A DNA stretch of 64,000 nt from Tetrahymena thermophila SB210 (Eukaryota > Ciliophora > Oligohymenophorea > Hymenostomatida > Tetrahymenidae): the NCBI RefSeq assembly GCF_000189635.1, contig NW_002476353.1:992001-1056000 (forward strand), given 5' to 3'. Each line of letters begins with the position of its first letter. Positions within the stretch are counted from its first letter, which is position 1. Of the stretch, positions 50,697 to 63,407 are shown piece after piece. The position numbers and the translations under genes were made by a program. The notes beneath the pieces were generated by a model. It was not told where the DNA came from, did not search any database, and saw only the letters and a list, made by a program, of their open reading frames with translations.

Positions 50697-53407
50697 TCAG
50701 TTTTCATCTTAATTTTAAATTATAAATGGTTGAGAAAATTATTGCATCTATTAAAACTATTGATTTTATTGTTGTTGTTAGCCTTACTATGGTTAGAACA
50801 TATCCTACATTTGTTTTAATGGAAATGGTTGACTATATTGTTCCTCATTTTGGCTGTTCATTTATGAACCAAAGTTAGGAATTTCTTAATTAATTTTTGC
50901 ATTTTGATTTTCAGGGATGTCTTCCTTCATAGCTCTAAAATGATTAAGCAAATTCATATTTATCATTTAGTTTTAATGTTAGGGGAATTAAAATTGCTAA
51001 TCTGTGTTAGATCTAGATGGTGAATCAGCTAAATAAGCATGTGATTATAAAGCTGGATGTTAAATAGAGTTAAAATTGCTGATGGAGCCATTAAATAGAG
51101 TAGGAGGATTTCCCAAAGGATGAGGAGCACTGAATTAATATTATTGTTACTACTATGTTGGGCTATTCTATTATTACATAAGATTAGGAATAAATGTACT
51201 TGCATTTATGTTATTCATGTCAAGGGCTTAAATATTTGGAGGTTAGTTATAAACTTATCTAACGTAATTGCTTAAAGGGTCAAAACGTTGGGAGAGGTTC
51301 ATAGCAAACATATTTTTTAGCTCCTTTAGTTATTTTTAGCATCCTTCAGAATTATAGAGACTTGCACTGCTACTCATTTAGCCAAGCAACAATTAAGAGG
51401 CTTGCAAAATTCTATTTATATTTGCTTTCTATAACTCTCCAATATATTGGTATAATTTAGACATTTGGTTTCTGTAACGTAGTTCTTCTAGTTCTTTTAT
51501 CAATTGTACATTTGATGCATTCTTTTAATCTATTTAACTTGGAGGAGGAGCTTAAATATTAGGCAAATCTGCTTTAATACTTTTGAATTCTATCACTTCA
51601 GACTTAAAAGTTTTATAACGCTCAATAAATGATTTAAAGTGTTCATCTACACCTGTTGTTAGTTCTATTTTTAAATCATCTAGCAAATTATTCATTTCAT
51701 GTTTCATGTGATCAAAATCTGCTTCAATTTTTTACTTCTCCTTCTCTACTCTTTCTCTGTAATTGCTTAAATTCTATATTATATTTTTTTAATAATTTAA
51801 TTAACTTATCAAAAAGCGACTTCAAAATAGATTGATTTCATAAAAATTAAAAATTGTTAATTAAATTTATTACTTTTTCTTCTTCAGCAAGCAAAAACAT
51901 AGTATACTAAGGGAAATAGTCCTAATCATATGTTAGGATATCAGTTGGGATATTTAAATTATTTTTCTTTACAACATTTTGCATTTTTTAATTATTCAAT
52001 ATTTGTTGGCTTGTTTCTCCTATAGATTGCTCATAACTGTTTGATTTATGTGCACTTCCAGGATATTTTGGAGGTCTTAGAGGAGGTTGACCATTTTACA
52101 AACCTCCTGCATTCATTTAAGGCAATTATTACAATCCTGATGATCTTATTCTTGACTCTCCTAGGCTTTTGAACCCATTTGTTGGCAGATTAGAAGGATA
52201 ATTAACCCTGTTTTAAATAAATAAATAAACAACTATTAAAAATCAAAGATTTTTATTTTTTTAACTAAATAAACAATAAACTAATTTTAAAAAACTACTT
52301 TTTTATATTGTTAAATTGTAATTTGCTGTCATTAGATAATTCTCTATTATTTAGAGAGCTTTCAAAATCAATATTTCTTTTAAATTAATCCACGCTAAGT
52401 TTTCTTCCATAAGTGTTTGCATTTTCTTATATTCCACTTGTGTTGTGACTATTTAGTGACATAGGATTGTTGTTTAAGAAAGAATTTGAGAAATTCCCTA
52501 TATTATTATTATTATTTGGGAAATTTAAACCTTAACCTTAGCTAAATAAACCACCACTATTTTTATTCATTCTGGTTGGAGTTAAATTACTGGATATTTT
52601 GAAATAACTCTTATCTTGTTCATCACCAATATCAAAAAATTATTGATTAGACATATGATTATTCATACCAGAGTATCCACTATTTGATGAAATATTTTAG
52701 CTGGTGTTTTTAGTTGAGTCATTATTAAAACGATATTTGCTTGTCAATTCATAAGGCTAGCTTTATAAAGAAGGCATAAAACCTTCTCCAGTTCCAGGGC
52801 GCTACATTTTTGAGTATGGATTGAAAGGAACATTGTTTTCATTATTTATTGAAACGGTTGTATCCCCTAACCCTAAAGGAGCTTTTCTGTCAAACAATAA
52901 AGAAGATTGCTAAGGGATTTAAGAAACAGATTGTGTTTGAGATTAAGTTTTTGCTTTGTATTCGTCATATTTACTTTTGAACTCATATCTTTTGCCTTCA
53001 TTGCTATATGTTGATGAGGGAGTATCAGAAATTCCATTAGAATTATTTAAAACTCTATTAGTATTAGTAGTTATACGAGTGCTTATCGAATTAGGATTAT
53101 TCATTTCGATTCCCATTTTTCCTGAAAAATTGCTTTAACCAAAGAATCCGTTAGCAGCTGAATCAATCTAATCCTTTTTTGTAAAATTCCCTACTTAAAA
53201 ATTAGGTGATTCCATCTAAAATTTTTGATCATTTTCTCCTCCAAAAATAGATTTTTATCTAAATTCCTCACTTGTTTCTGAGTTTGTGGATAGATCACTT
53301 TATGCTTTGAAAGCTGCCATTTAAGCATGACTGATTGGTAATTTTGAAATGCTATTATCACCGTCAAGCTTGTTAAATGATTCAAATTATCCTTTAAATT
53401 CTTCCAT
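50697..53407 (-). CDS. Asn/Ser/Gln-rich protein with central coiled coil
   Basis: Three exons: 52299-53407, 51874-52207 and 50697-51773; introns 91 and 100 nt, phases consistent, 839 residues. Not recognised as a known family. The first 370 residues are low complexity, rich in Asn, Ser and Phe. Residues about 380-470 are Pro/Gly/Asn-rich. From about 480 comes a charged segment (NYRERVEKEKQKIEADFDHM onward) with heptad spacing for about 100 residues, then a second helical run (LIKELEELRYRNQMSKLYQY). The C-terminus is again Gln/Asn/Pro-rich. Composition suggests a structural or scaffold protein of cytoskeleton, basal body or RNP type, but nothing in the sequence decides this. It lies in tandem downstream of the Myb gene on the same strand. 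Confidence 0.78.
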
Positions 53408-54998
53408 TTATTTGAGTATATGTTTTAATGAACAGCAGAGATAGTTTTTACTTTCAAAATTTAAATTCCTATATACTAATTCTACTTTATTTTATGTAGC
53501 AAATACTGCAAAACAAATATTTTAAATGATAGATTGAATGAATGTTTCGCAAATATTTAATTAAAGCTGTTGGTTGATTAATTTTTCTAATATTTTTCTT
53601 AATGATAATTTTTAATTATTATTTTTATTAATAACAAAAAAATATTGTTTATTGGCATCACAATGAATGAATGCTATCTACAAAACTAATTCAAATAATT
53701 TAAAATAGTGAAATTTCAAACAATAGATGATTTTCATCTTTAGTATATTATCGATAGCGCATACTTAGATACATATTGAATATTGATTAAAGTAAATTTA
53801 AAAACTCGCCCTAAAAGTATTCAAAAGGATATGTTTAATTTTTAAATTAAAATAAATTATTTATTTATTTGTTTTTGGGTTTTACAAAAAGGAGCTATCA
53901 TTCCAAGACAGTCTTAACAATTTTAGCTAAGAATTATACATTAAAATAATATTTTTTAATTATAAAAAAACAATTAAAAAGAAACTTTGAAAACTTAAAT
54001 AAATATTTTATGTTTTAAATAAAAATAAATTTTGATCTAAAAATAATAAGAAACCATTTTTAATTAAATTTTTATAATAAATTTAAAAAGTAATTAATAT
54101 GAAATCTTTTTGAAAATAGTTATATTTTATCACTAAATATTCGAAGATAAAGTAATAGTAGAAAAATATTTCAGATGAAATAATTATATAATATTTTATT
54201 TACAATAAATACAAGTGATTAGAAAATTATATCAGAATATCTATTTAATGAAAAATGTATTTTATTTATTTATTTTGCTTTAAGCCAGCAAATTAGTTGC
54301 ATTAAAAGTTAGCTCATTGAGCCAATATATTGTTAATTTTATCTTATATATCGAATAAATTATTGCTATATAATATAATTTATATAAATCTTCAAAAAAT
54401 CATTCTATTTCATTGCAGAATAATCTCGTGCTTGTATTGTTAATACAGCTAAATAGACTAAGTCTCAAGTGAATTCAAATTTTAATTAATTTATTTATTT
54501 ATTCAATTTTGCCATAATAAGAACAATTTTATAGTGACAGACAGGGATTATCCTGCTGAGTTTTGACAAAAATTTATAGTAAAATCATAAATAAGTTAAG
54601 CAGAAAGCTAAATGACAGTTTACATTAAAGAAACTATCTGAAAAATTAGCTTTTCATAGTTATAATGGTGAGAAGTTCTTTTTTTATTAATATTGATGGT
54701 TATGGTTGTATAATTATTATTATTATTATTCGTTATTAGTAAAAGTATTTCAGTTTATTGTGATAATTAAGTTTTAAATGAAAATTGTTTTTCTTCTTAT
54801 TAATATTATTATTTTTATTGATGTCACTCCGAATGACATTTTATCTATTTGTCTATCAATATTTCTATTTGATGAGTATAGTTTAAAGAATGATCGTTGA
54901 TATATTAATTAGATCTATATTTATTTAGTTACAGGAAAATTAAAGAAGTATGTTGATTTGTCTATTTTTTACATTTTAGAAATGTAATATCATTTCAA
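53408..54998. other. Intergenic
   Basis: AT-rich 1.6-kb spacer. It contains a short ATGTCA-7 nt-TGACAT inverted repeat at 54831-54849 and ATT repeats near 54715. No gene seen. Confidence 0.5.
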
Positions 54999-57900
54999 TC
55001 AAATTAATTGTTGACTGTTTTCATTAAAAAATTCATCTTCTTGGTTAAAAAGAGAGTTTAAACTATTTTTTTATAAAAATAAATTATTATTTTTAAATAT
55101 TAAAATATAAAATATATTACTTAAGTGGGTTTATGCTAGACCTATTAGCTGGATACTTGATATTGGAATTCATATTGTAAATGTATTGCTTATTTGAGCT
55201 CAGAGTTTTCAGCATCACTCTTTCTGATAAATTTAGCATTTTTGAAGGGCTTTCATAATTAATGCCTAAGTTTTAATTATTCACCTAAGAATTAAGACCG
55301 CTGATGCCTGGAAAAGCGATTTAGTTAGTGAAATTTCTTTAAACTTTTTGATCATTGTCAGATTCTAAATCATCTTCTTCGCTTTGTTTTCCACTACTTT
55401 AAAGGCATTCACTCATAACAGAGGCTCTCTTAGACTAAAAAGGAGAAGATACAAGTTGCTTACATTTAAAATCGCTATTTAAGCTGCTCAAGTAATTATT
55501 CTTTTACTCTGACTACATGAAATTCATATCCATATATTCTTTTTGGTTATTCTTAGATTATTGTGTAGACTACATTTACTATGAATAGATTGTGCTTTTG
55601 GTGTCTGCTCTGTTTCTATTAGACTATTCTTCCTAATTTTCTTTATTTTATTTTTTAGCATCATTATTGAGATGACTTGCGTTTTTACAGTTTGAATTAA
55701 ATTCTTAAATGTATTGAGAATCTGATTGAGATGGCATGGATATTGATTTATGTAGGTTTAGTTTTTCTTTTTTACTATGATTTTAACCTACAGGCTGCTA
55801 ATATTTAGAGGAAGCATTATTATAATAATTTTAGGTTGATGGTTGTACTGGATATGTAGATTAGCGATTGTGGTTAGCGCTTTCACTGTGAGGCTATTAT
55901 CCTTTAGGGTACTATTCGATTTAAGGTTACTATCCTTTAGGATACTAATAATCTTTATAGTATGGATATGGCTATTAAGGATATCCACTTTAAGATTAGT
56001 TAGGATGAGCAGCAGGGTAATACATAAAGTTCATTGGTTAGTAATGAGAGTAATAGTGAGGGTCATATTTATAGGCCTATACATGACTATAGGGATTATA
56101 AACTTAGCCATGATGAGGGAAATGAGCACCATTTACATTTTATTAGGCATTTACAGGAGTATATAAGCTTGAATAGCACTATTACTATATTTACGATGAT
56201 TGAGGTGGAGCAATATATCCGTTTAAAGATTAAGATCTGTGTAGAGGATATGGGTGATAGCCACTTGGGTAGCCTGCATATGGACCAGGTTATTATCCAT
56301 CATAAATTTAATACGGATATGGCTTATCTTCATTCTGTAATTAAGTATTCTAATACTATTAATTGGGGTTTAATTATTAACTCTCTTCACAGTAATTGTA
56401 ATATTAATTATCCTTTATATGTTCCTACTTTATCTCTTAGTAGCAGCCGTATTCTTTATTTTTTCCATCAATTCGATCTGAATCTCCTTTAATGCTATCA
56501 TGGCTTTCTATTTTACAATTCTATGGGTTAATATTTTCTTTTTAACTTTAATTTTTTTTTGCTTTATCTGCAAATTCGGTAGGGCTCGTTTCCTCTAATT
56601 TTAACTTTTTCTTGGGATCTTCTTTGATAGAAGGACTTAGTTATCTTAAACTCTTTTTATCTGCACGTTATTTGTTGGTTTCGCTCTTGTTTTCTTTGAG
56701 GATTTAAGAATAGCTACTTAAGTTAGTATTTTATTATTAAGTGTTAATTTGGTTTGACTTAGGGGTAAAAGTGGTATTTTCTTTATCTAAAACAGCTGTA
56801 GTTTGAGTTGGCTATAAAGATTATGAGTGCTTGAGTAACTAAGGAATAGGTTGGATTTTTTTTACAGTGGATGAATTTTTTTCTATACCTTCATCTTCAG
56901 TTTTAGTCCAGCTAAAAGGATTTACTTATGCTTTACTATTTACTGAGTGTTTTTCTTTGGTTTTCTAGGAATTATCAGTATCTTCTTTCAAAGTTGATTC
57001 CTTAGAGCTATTAACTATGGGATTATTGCGAGAATTATTATTATTAGAGCTGTTATTGTTGTTGATGTTTTAATTAGTAGAAGTATTGACAAAATTTTAA
57101 TTATCTTCTTAACTTTGCTCATCTTCTTCATCATCTTCCTCGTCTTCATCACAATCACTGGGAACATATTATTTATTTAAGAGTAAAATTTCTAAAGCCT
57201 TTTTTTCACCTGGAAGAGATACTCTATCAAAGTAGCTTTCTCCAACTTCAGCAAATATTTCTCTCACATTTATTAATTTGCGTGCATAGTCATCTAGGCG
57301 TTTTTTCATCCCGCTATTCCAATGGTTCTTAATGGAATTATCAGTACGTCCGATTATGTACTTAGCTATTTCAGCCCACTTATTTCCAATACCTTTGTGA
57401 AACAAATAAAGGACCCATTCTTCCTCTTCACTCCATGAACATTTTTTAATGTTTGGATTAAGGTGATTGTGCCATCTATATTTTAAAGGTAAGTAATTTT
57501 TAATATGTTTAAAATAATTTTTGGTTTTAGTTAAGTTTAAACCTAAATTTCTGAAAAGAGCAGTTAAATTTAGAATTAATTTATATAATAATTTCTAATA
57601 AATAAATTTTGGTAAATCTAATTTTTTTAACAGTAATTTTAAATTAAAGTAAATCTTTATTAAGATAAAAAGTAATTAATGGGGAGAAGATTTATTTGTT
57701 TATTTATTTATTGATTATTAACAAAATATGCAAATAAAAATGCGAAATATGGTAAAAACATAGATTGGAATGTAAATAAAATATAAAAAATTATATGAGA
57801 GTAGTGTGGGGAAATGATAAATTGAAAAATTAAGGCTAATCAATATCAAAAAAAAAATAATTAAAATTGAATAAAGGAGTGAATGAGTGAGTGAATTAAA

Positions 57901-59330
57901 TAATGAATGAAGAATAAATTTATTATTATTTTGATAGATGAAAAGCAAAATTGATATTTTTGAAAATAGGAGTTTATAAATTCAAAAATAAGTAAATAAT
58001 TAAATTAATAAATGCATTTTGCTGATTGATTGATTGATATGATATGATAATTTGATTAAGCTGCAGAAATATTTCAAATACTAATGTAACGAACATATTT
58101 TTAAATTAATTTGTGGATTTAATTAAATCTAAATTCGTTTTCAAATTATTAAAATTAAACATTTGAGATATAAAAAAATTCAAATCTTTTTTTAGGGCAC
58201 ACACATATTTATTTTTGTTGTTTGTTTTTGCCATTTTGATATTACCAAAATAATTATCTTATCATTAGCTCAAGAGTTTCATATTATTGTAATACTCAAG
58301 AAGCAAATATTTGCTATTTTAAGAATAATTATACCTATTGTAAAATGTTTGTGTGTATAAGTAAAATCTGAGATTTGTAAGTAAGAAATTTGTAACATCT
58401 TTAAACCAAATTAAAATATTTGGAGACTAATATTCAAGCTTACAGGGAGATTTTATTAGCATTTTATTAAGCGCTAAGCGAAGGAAAACATAATTAATTA
58501 TTAATTAAGAAAGATTTTTGAATAAAAAAATTGTCTGCTTCAAGAGAGTAATAAAAGTACTGAATATAGCTGATTAATTTGTTATGAATGATATCTCTTT
58601 TTGAATTTGATATATGTTTTTAACATTCTAATAAATTTCTTTAAATTCAAAAGCTGAAAGAAATTAAGTTATTAATTAATTAATTTCAAATATACATAGA
58701 TTTTTAATATGCTTTTAATACCTATCTTTTATTTATTTATTGATTTATTTATTACTTATTTCTCTCACTCTCTTAATTATTTTTTTTGGGTATATTAAAA
58801 ATCATTTAAAATTTGTTTTTAATCAACAAAATCTATATAATTGGAACCTTTCAACCCATTTATTACCAATTCAACTATATACTTGCTTGCCTGCTACTGC
58901 AGCAAACTAAAAAATTTTGCTCAAAAATATTTATTATATTACCTCTCACGGCACTACTTTCCTATTCTTCCCTCTAGATGAGTGGCTATGAAGGTCCATT
59001 TCTAAGGTCCATGCTCCTTGACTAGTTTTATAACTAATAAATCTTCTTCTTCGCTCCATGGTCCTTTATAATGTATTATTAATATTTTAATAAATGAGGA
59101 CATCTTAAAAAAATTCATTTTACTTTTCTTGCATTTGAATGAATCGCTCTTATCTTCAAGAGCTTCAGAACCTTGTTGATAAAAAAACGGGTTTTATAAG
59201 AATAAATTCAGCCTTGCTTGATCAAAATAAAGAATGTAGAAGTACTTTTGACTAGTGGCTTTATTAATCTCTTGCGCCCTTTCTCCTTCAGCTAAATACC
59301 TATGGTGTCTTTGCTTCTACTTGTCATTTC
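54999..59330 (-). CDS. R2R3-type Myb DNA-binding protein
   Basis: Exons read on the minus strand: 59124 to about 59320 (5' end not fixed), 58943-59063, 55121-57475 and 54999-55062. Two Myb repeats are clear: RPWSEEEDLLVIKLVKEHG with KWTFIATHLEGRIGKQCRER, then WHNHLNP, CSWSEEEEWVLYLFHKG and KWAEIAKYIIGRTDNSIKNHW. Trp spacing is canonical for c-Myb R2 and R3; in R3 the first helix begins normally and the third helix keeps the DNA-contacting RTDNSIKNHW. A region of more than 700 residues follows, rich in Asn, Ser, Lys, Tyr and Pro, including a Tyr-Pro repeat block near 55800-56330. It probably acts as a nuclear transcription regulator. The intron between R2 and R3, at CRER|W, is 1467 nt. Upstream sequence (NDKQKQRHHRYLAEGE) continues the frame, but the start codon must lie in a further exon that I could not place. 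Confidence 0.87.
57476..58942 (-). other. 1467-nt intron inside the Myb domain
   Basis: Donor GTAATATAAT (from 58942) and acceptor AAATATAG (ending 57476) rejoin CRER to W in phase with the conserved Myb linker CRERWHNHLNP. The interior is AT-rich with no open frame of note and no recognisable RNA gene. It is about 25 times the typical intron of this window. Confidence 0.8.
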
Positions 59331-61847
59331 AATATAAGCTCCTTAAGAGATCTTCTTACAGTATTTAATCAAATATTCACTTATGAAAATGTCTTTCTAA
59401 CTCTATTTTTTTGGAGTAAATATTTGTGAATATGAATGAATTATATGAGGATTTTATAATTATCTTATTCTGATTTTTTTTCTTTTTTATTTATTTAATT
59501 GATTCTTTTTTATATTATATTTTGATTGATAATTATAAACCAAAATTTGATTTTTTTTATTCTTATTATTAATTATCACCTTTTCTTTCAACGATAAGTA
59601 TCTTAAGTTTTCAACTTTTTTTATAGATCATATTTTTATTATTACAAATAATCATTTAATTCACTCTTGTCTTCTCTTTCACGCAATTGAATGAATTAAA
59701 GTAATCATTTATTGATAGGAAAATAAAAAATTACACTTCTTCTTCTTTCAAATGCAGTAAAAAAATTAATTCTATGTAATACTAAAGTGATTTAAGTCTT
59801 TATTCAAAACAAATCAACATAATATAAATATACTCAAAGTTTAAATAATTAACTCAGCAGCTAAAATTTTGTGAAATATCCCAAAATTTTTTCTTTCTGA
59901 GAACCTTCTTCTAAAATACCTATCTTTTTAAGTTTGAACCTCACTAGATATTTGATATATATGATATCTTAAATCAAATCTTTGAAGAATATTTATTATT
60001 ATTATTAATTTTTTAAACACATTTCAAATTTCTAAAAAAAGATTAAGAGCAATTAAAAATTTGATTATTTTCAAAAAAGATTCTAACAGCTATTATTTAT
60101 AATCAAAATTTTAAAATTTCTATTGCGCATTAATATTTTCTTTTTAGTAGAAAAGTTAGTAATAAAATTAGGGAACTTAATCAAAACCTGTATTACAACA
60201 AATTAAAATCAAAATTTTACATAATTTATTATGTTAATGTAAAGTCATTATAAAAATTGAAAGTGGGGTTTTATAAATAAGCAAAGAAATAATAATATAA
60301 TTGAATTTTATCAAATTATTTTTAAACAACAAACAAAAAATAAATAAAACTTTTTAAAAAAATATATATAATTAAATGATTTCAATGCATTTTAAATCCT
60401 AAAAATAGTAAAATGTATTCTAATTAAAAAAAAATAATTCAAATCTAATTTTTTGAATACTTTAATGAATAAAATCTATTAATTTTTTATAAATATAAAA
60501 GAATAACTTCCAAAATAATTAACAAGTTTAATAATAATAAAACCTATTATTTTAAATAGTTCTTTATCAATACATAAATAAACTATATTTTCTATTAAAG
60601 TATTTTATTAAATTTTAATTGAAAATTATAATTTAATTGATTTTTATAAATTAATGGTAATATAATAATTTTAAAATAAATTAAAAAACATTTTTTTGAA
60701 GAAATTAAATGATAGAATAATTAATTATTTCAAATAAAAATAAATTATTTATAATTTAAAATCAAATTTAATACTAATGAGTGAGTGAATGTTTACTTTA
60801 TCTATAGCAATTAATTAGTTAAAATTTGAAAAATTGGTTTTTTACAAGCAAATATTTTAAAACGCTAAAGTACATTTGAAAATATTAAAAAAACACATAT
60901 ATTTTAATATATTAGATAATTATTACTATTATCATTAATCTAGTTAATCTAAAATTTATTATTTTTAATGCGAAAATATCAAAAAGTTAGTGTACTTTCA
61001 GTTAGTTATAATATTTTTTGTTTATTACTTGAAAAAATGCTTAGATATTATTATTGACAATAGATAATCTTGGTTTTTAATGGAGTCATAAAAATAGTCT
61101 GATTATGATGAATTTTTGGCTATCGTTTTTTCCAAATAAATATCTTTCATTAAAAAATTAACTTTAATCCCTAATTCTGTTTGATGAAATTTTTTGTAGT
61201 ATAAAATAATTTTGTTAAACCTAATTCTAAAAAATTTACATATAAAATATTAAACTTAGTATTAACTATATAAATAAGCTATGAATTAACCATATTTTCT
61301 ATCAAAAGAGATAAATTATATTTAGTAAAATGTATGTTTGTTAAGTAAAAAGTGAAAAATATTAATGGTATTTAAAGATAAAAAAAGGAAATCTCAAATT
61401 CTAACTTAATTTTTATAAAAAATTAAAAGTATTAACTAATAAGATAATTATTTAGATATGATTATGGATATTTTTTGAATATTTGGCACATTAATTTATG
61501 AGGATTTTTGATAAATTGTTTCTTACTATGATTAATTTATTTTAATTGTCTAATTACTGATTTAAATATTCTTTTAGTTTTGACTTTGTCAATAAAAGAA
61601 TAAAATTAATAAAATAATATAGTAAAATAAACTGACTATCATCATACCTAATCTTTAAATCTATTAAAAGGTTATTGTGTAATATGTTAACTTGATTCTT
61701 ATAAAATCTAAACAGAAAATTTTATTTTTTTATTCAATTCTTTTATTATTTAATTTTTTTCTTCATTATTAATATTTTTAATAATTTAATTTATTAATAA
61801 AATTGAAAAACTAATTTTTTAGAACAAATATTGATAATCAATCTAAA
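59331..61847. other. Divergent intergenic region, may hold Myb 5' exon
   Basis: A 2.5-kb AT-rich stretch. Slightly more mixed composition at 59580-59700 and 59870-59945 could contain the missing first exon or exons of the Myb gene on the minus strand, but no frame is convincing. Nothing else seen. Confidence 0.4.
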
Positions 61848-62915
61848 ATGGCTTAAAGAAGAATTTATTTCTTGTTAGTACTTTTTGTATTATGCATACT
61901 CATCTAAACTGAAGCATAGTCAATTAAAATTCCTTTAAGGTTCAAAGATAATAAACTAGTTTTATCTACAGCTTTCGGTAAAAATTAGTGCTAAATAGAT
62001 GCTGAAATTCAATTCAACTTATGCACAAGTATTATATCTAAATTATCAGATAATTAATCCACTGATAATTGTGGTTCTGAAAGCACAGGTGAAATTGATT
62101 TACTCACTGGAGATAACATATATGTTGCCCCTTTTGATTTAAATGGGCTTAAAACAAGTCTCACCTTCAATATCCCAAGTCCTGATTAAACTTTAAATTA
62201 TGGATTAAAAAGTTTGTGTTTCGGTTTTGGTTCATACTAATTATAATCAGTACTCAGAAATTTGTTTAACTAAGGCTAAATAAAATAACCTATAGCTTAT
62301 TTGTATCTTGATAATGTTCTTTAAAATCAAAAAAAAGGAGATGTTACTGGCTTTATCGAACTAGGAGAGCTTTACTAACCTAAGATTTAAAAGAGCGATT
62401 ACTTAAAATATTTAATAAGTGGCAACCGAGGATCATATTATTCTATTAAAAATGTGTTATAATTTTAATTCTTAGGATAAACTTTTAATCTCTCAACAAA
62501 CCAATCGCATTTTAACTTTAACTCTCCATATTACAGCTTCAGCACAGAAGTTATTTAGCAAATTTTGAAAACTTTTAAGAAAAAAGATATTTAGTATAAA
62601 ATCAAGGCTAATCCTTAAAAACAGTCAAGTGATAAATCTATGTATATTGTACCATATATTGATTAGATGGATGATATTTAGGTTATTTTTACTTAAGAAT
62701 CTACTGAATATTCTTACACCATTTCCATATCACCAGAAACATTTTCTAGAAAAATTGAAAATGATGACTATGAGTTACTATTTGAGGAAGTAGATTCTGG
62801 AATTGATTTCCGTTTTGGAAACACTATCTTCTAGTCATATTATTTTGGATTCAATCAGCTTGACAATAAAATATAAGTGGCTAAAAGAGGTAAGTAGAAA
62901 ATAATTTCGATTTGA
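61848..62915 (+). CDS. Secreted aspartic-protease-fold protein, copy 1
   Basis: Intronless frame of 355 residues (TGA 62913-62915). A signal peptide (IYFLLVLFVLCILIQTEAQ) opens the protein. The body has the two-lobed look of pepsin-type proteins: LVLSTAFGKNQCQIDAEI and CGSESTGEIDL in lobe 1, LKSLCFGFGSY, TGFIELGELYQP, and at the end DFRFGNTIFQSYYFGFNQLDNKIQVAKRG, which closely resembles the terminal lobe-2 motif FG-x-F-x3-Y-x2-FD-x3-IGxA. The catalytic triads DT/SG are not found in either lobe: lobe 1 has NQCQIDAE where the first would be. It is therefore probably a non-catalytic relative, exported to the cell surface or a phagosome. The C-terminus could instead splice at a GTAAGT after AKRG. 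Tandem with copy 2. Confidence 0.68.
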
Positions 62916-63407
62916 AAAAAATTAAGTATCAGTAGTTACTAACTAATTCTTTTACAAATAGAAAGAATAATTAATTATTTTCAAATTATTTTATGTCATT
63001 ATATATTTTATAAGATTAAATATACCTTAAATTCGTGTTTTCATGTATATAGGTTTTTATTTTTTTTAAAAGTAAATCTTTAAAGTGCTATCTTTTGTAT
63101 GGTTTATTGTAAACTTTTTCAGTTTTTATTAACTCATATAAACATTATTTAAAAAGGATTTTTAATTTCTTTTATATGAAAAACTAAAAAAAAAGTTAAA
63201 ACTCTATTTTTTCAATTACAAGATTTCTAGTTTACAAAAATAAAATAAACTCAATAACTTACTTAAGCTGATATAATAATTAAAAAACTATCAGAAATGT
63301 ACAAGAAATCTGATAAGAAAAAAATTAATTCAAAAAGAAAGCTTCAAGCTTTGTTATAATTTATTAGATAATTAAAACAATTACTAAATAGCAAATAAAA
63401 AAAATAA
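62916..63407. other. Intergenic
   Basis: AT-rich spacer between the tandem copies, no feature seen. Confidence 0.5.

Noticed and set aside
55843-56492. Overlapping plus-strand ORFs opposite the Myb gene
   Set aside because: They are antisense shadows of the Tyr/Pro-rich Myb tail and have no family features.
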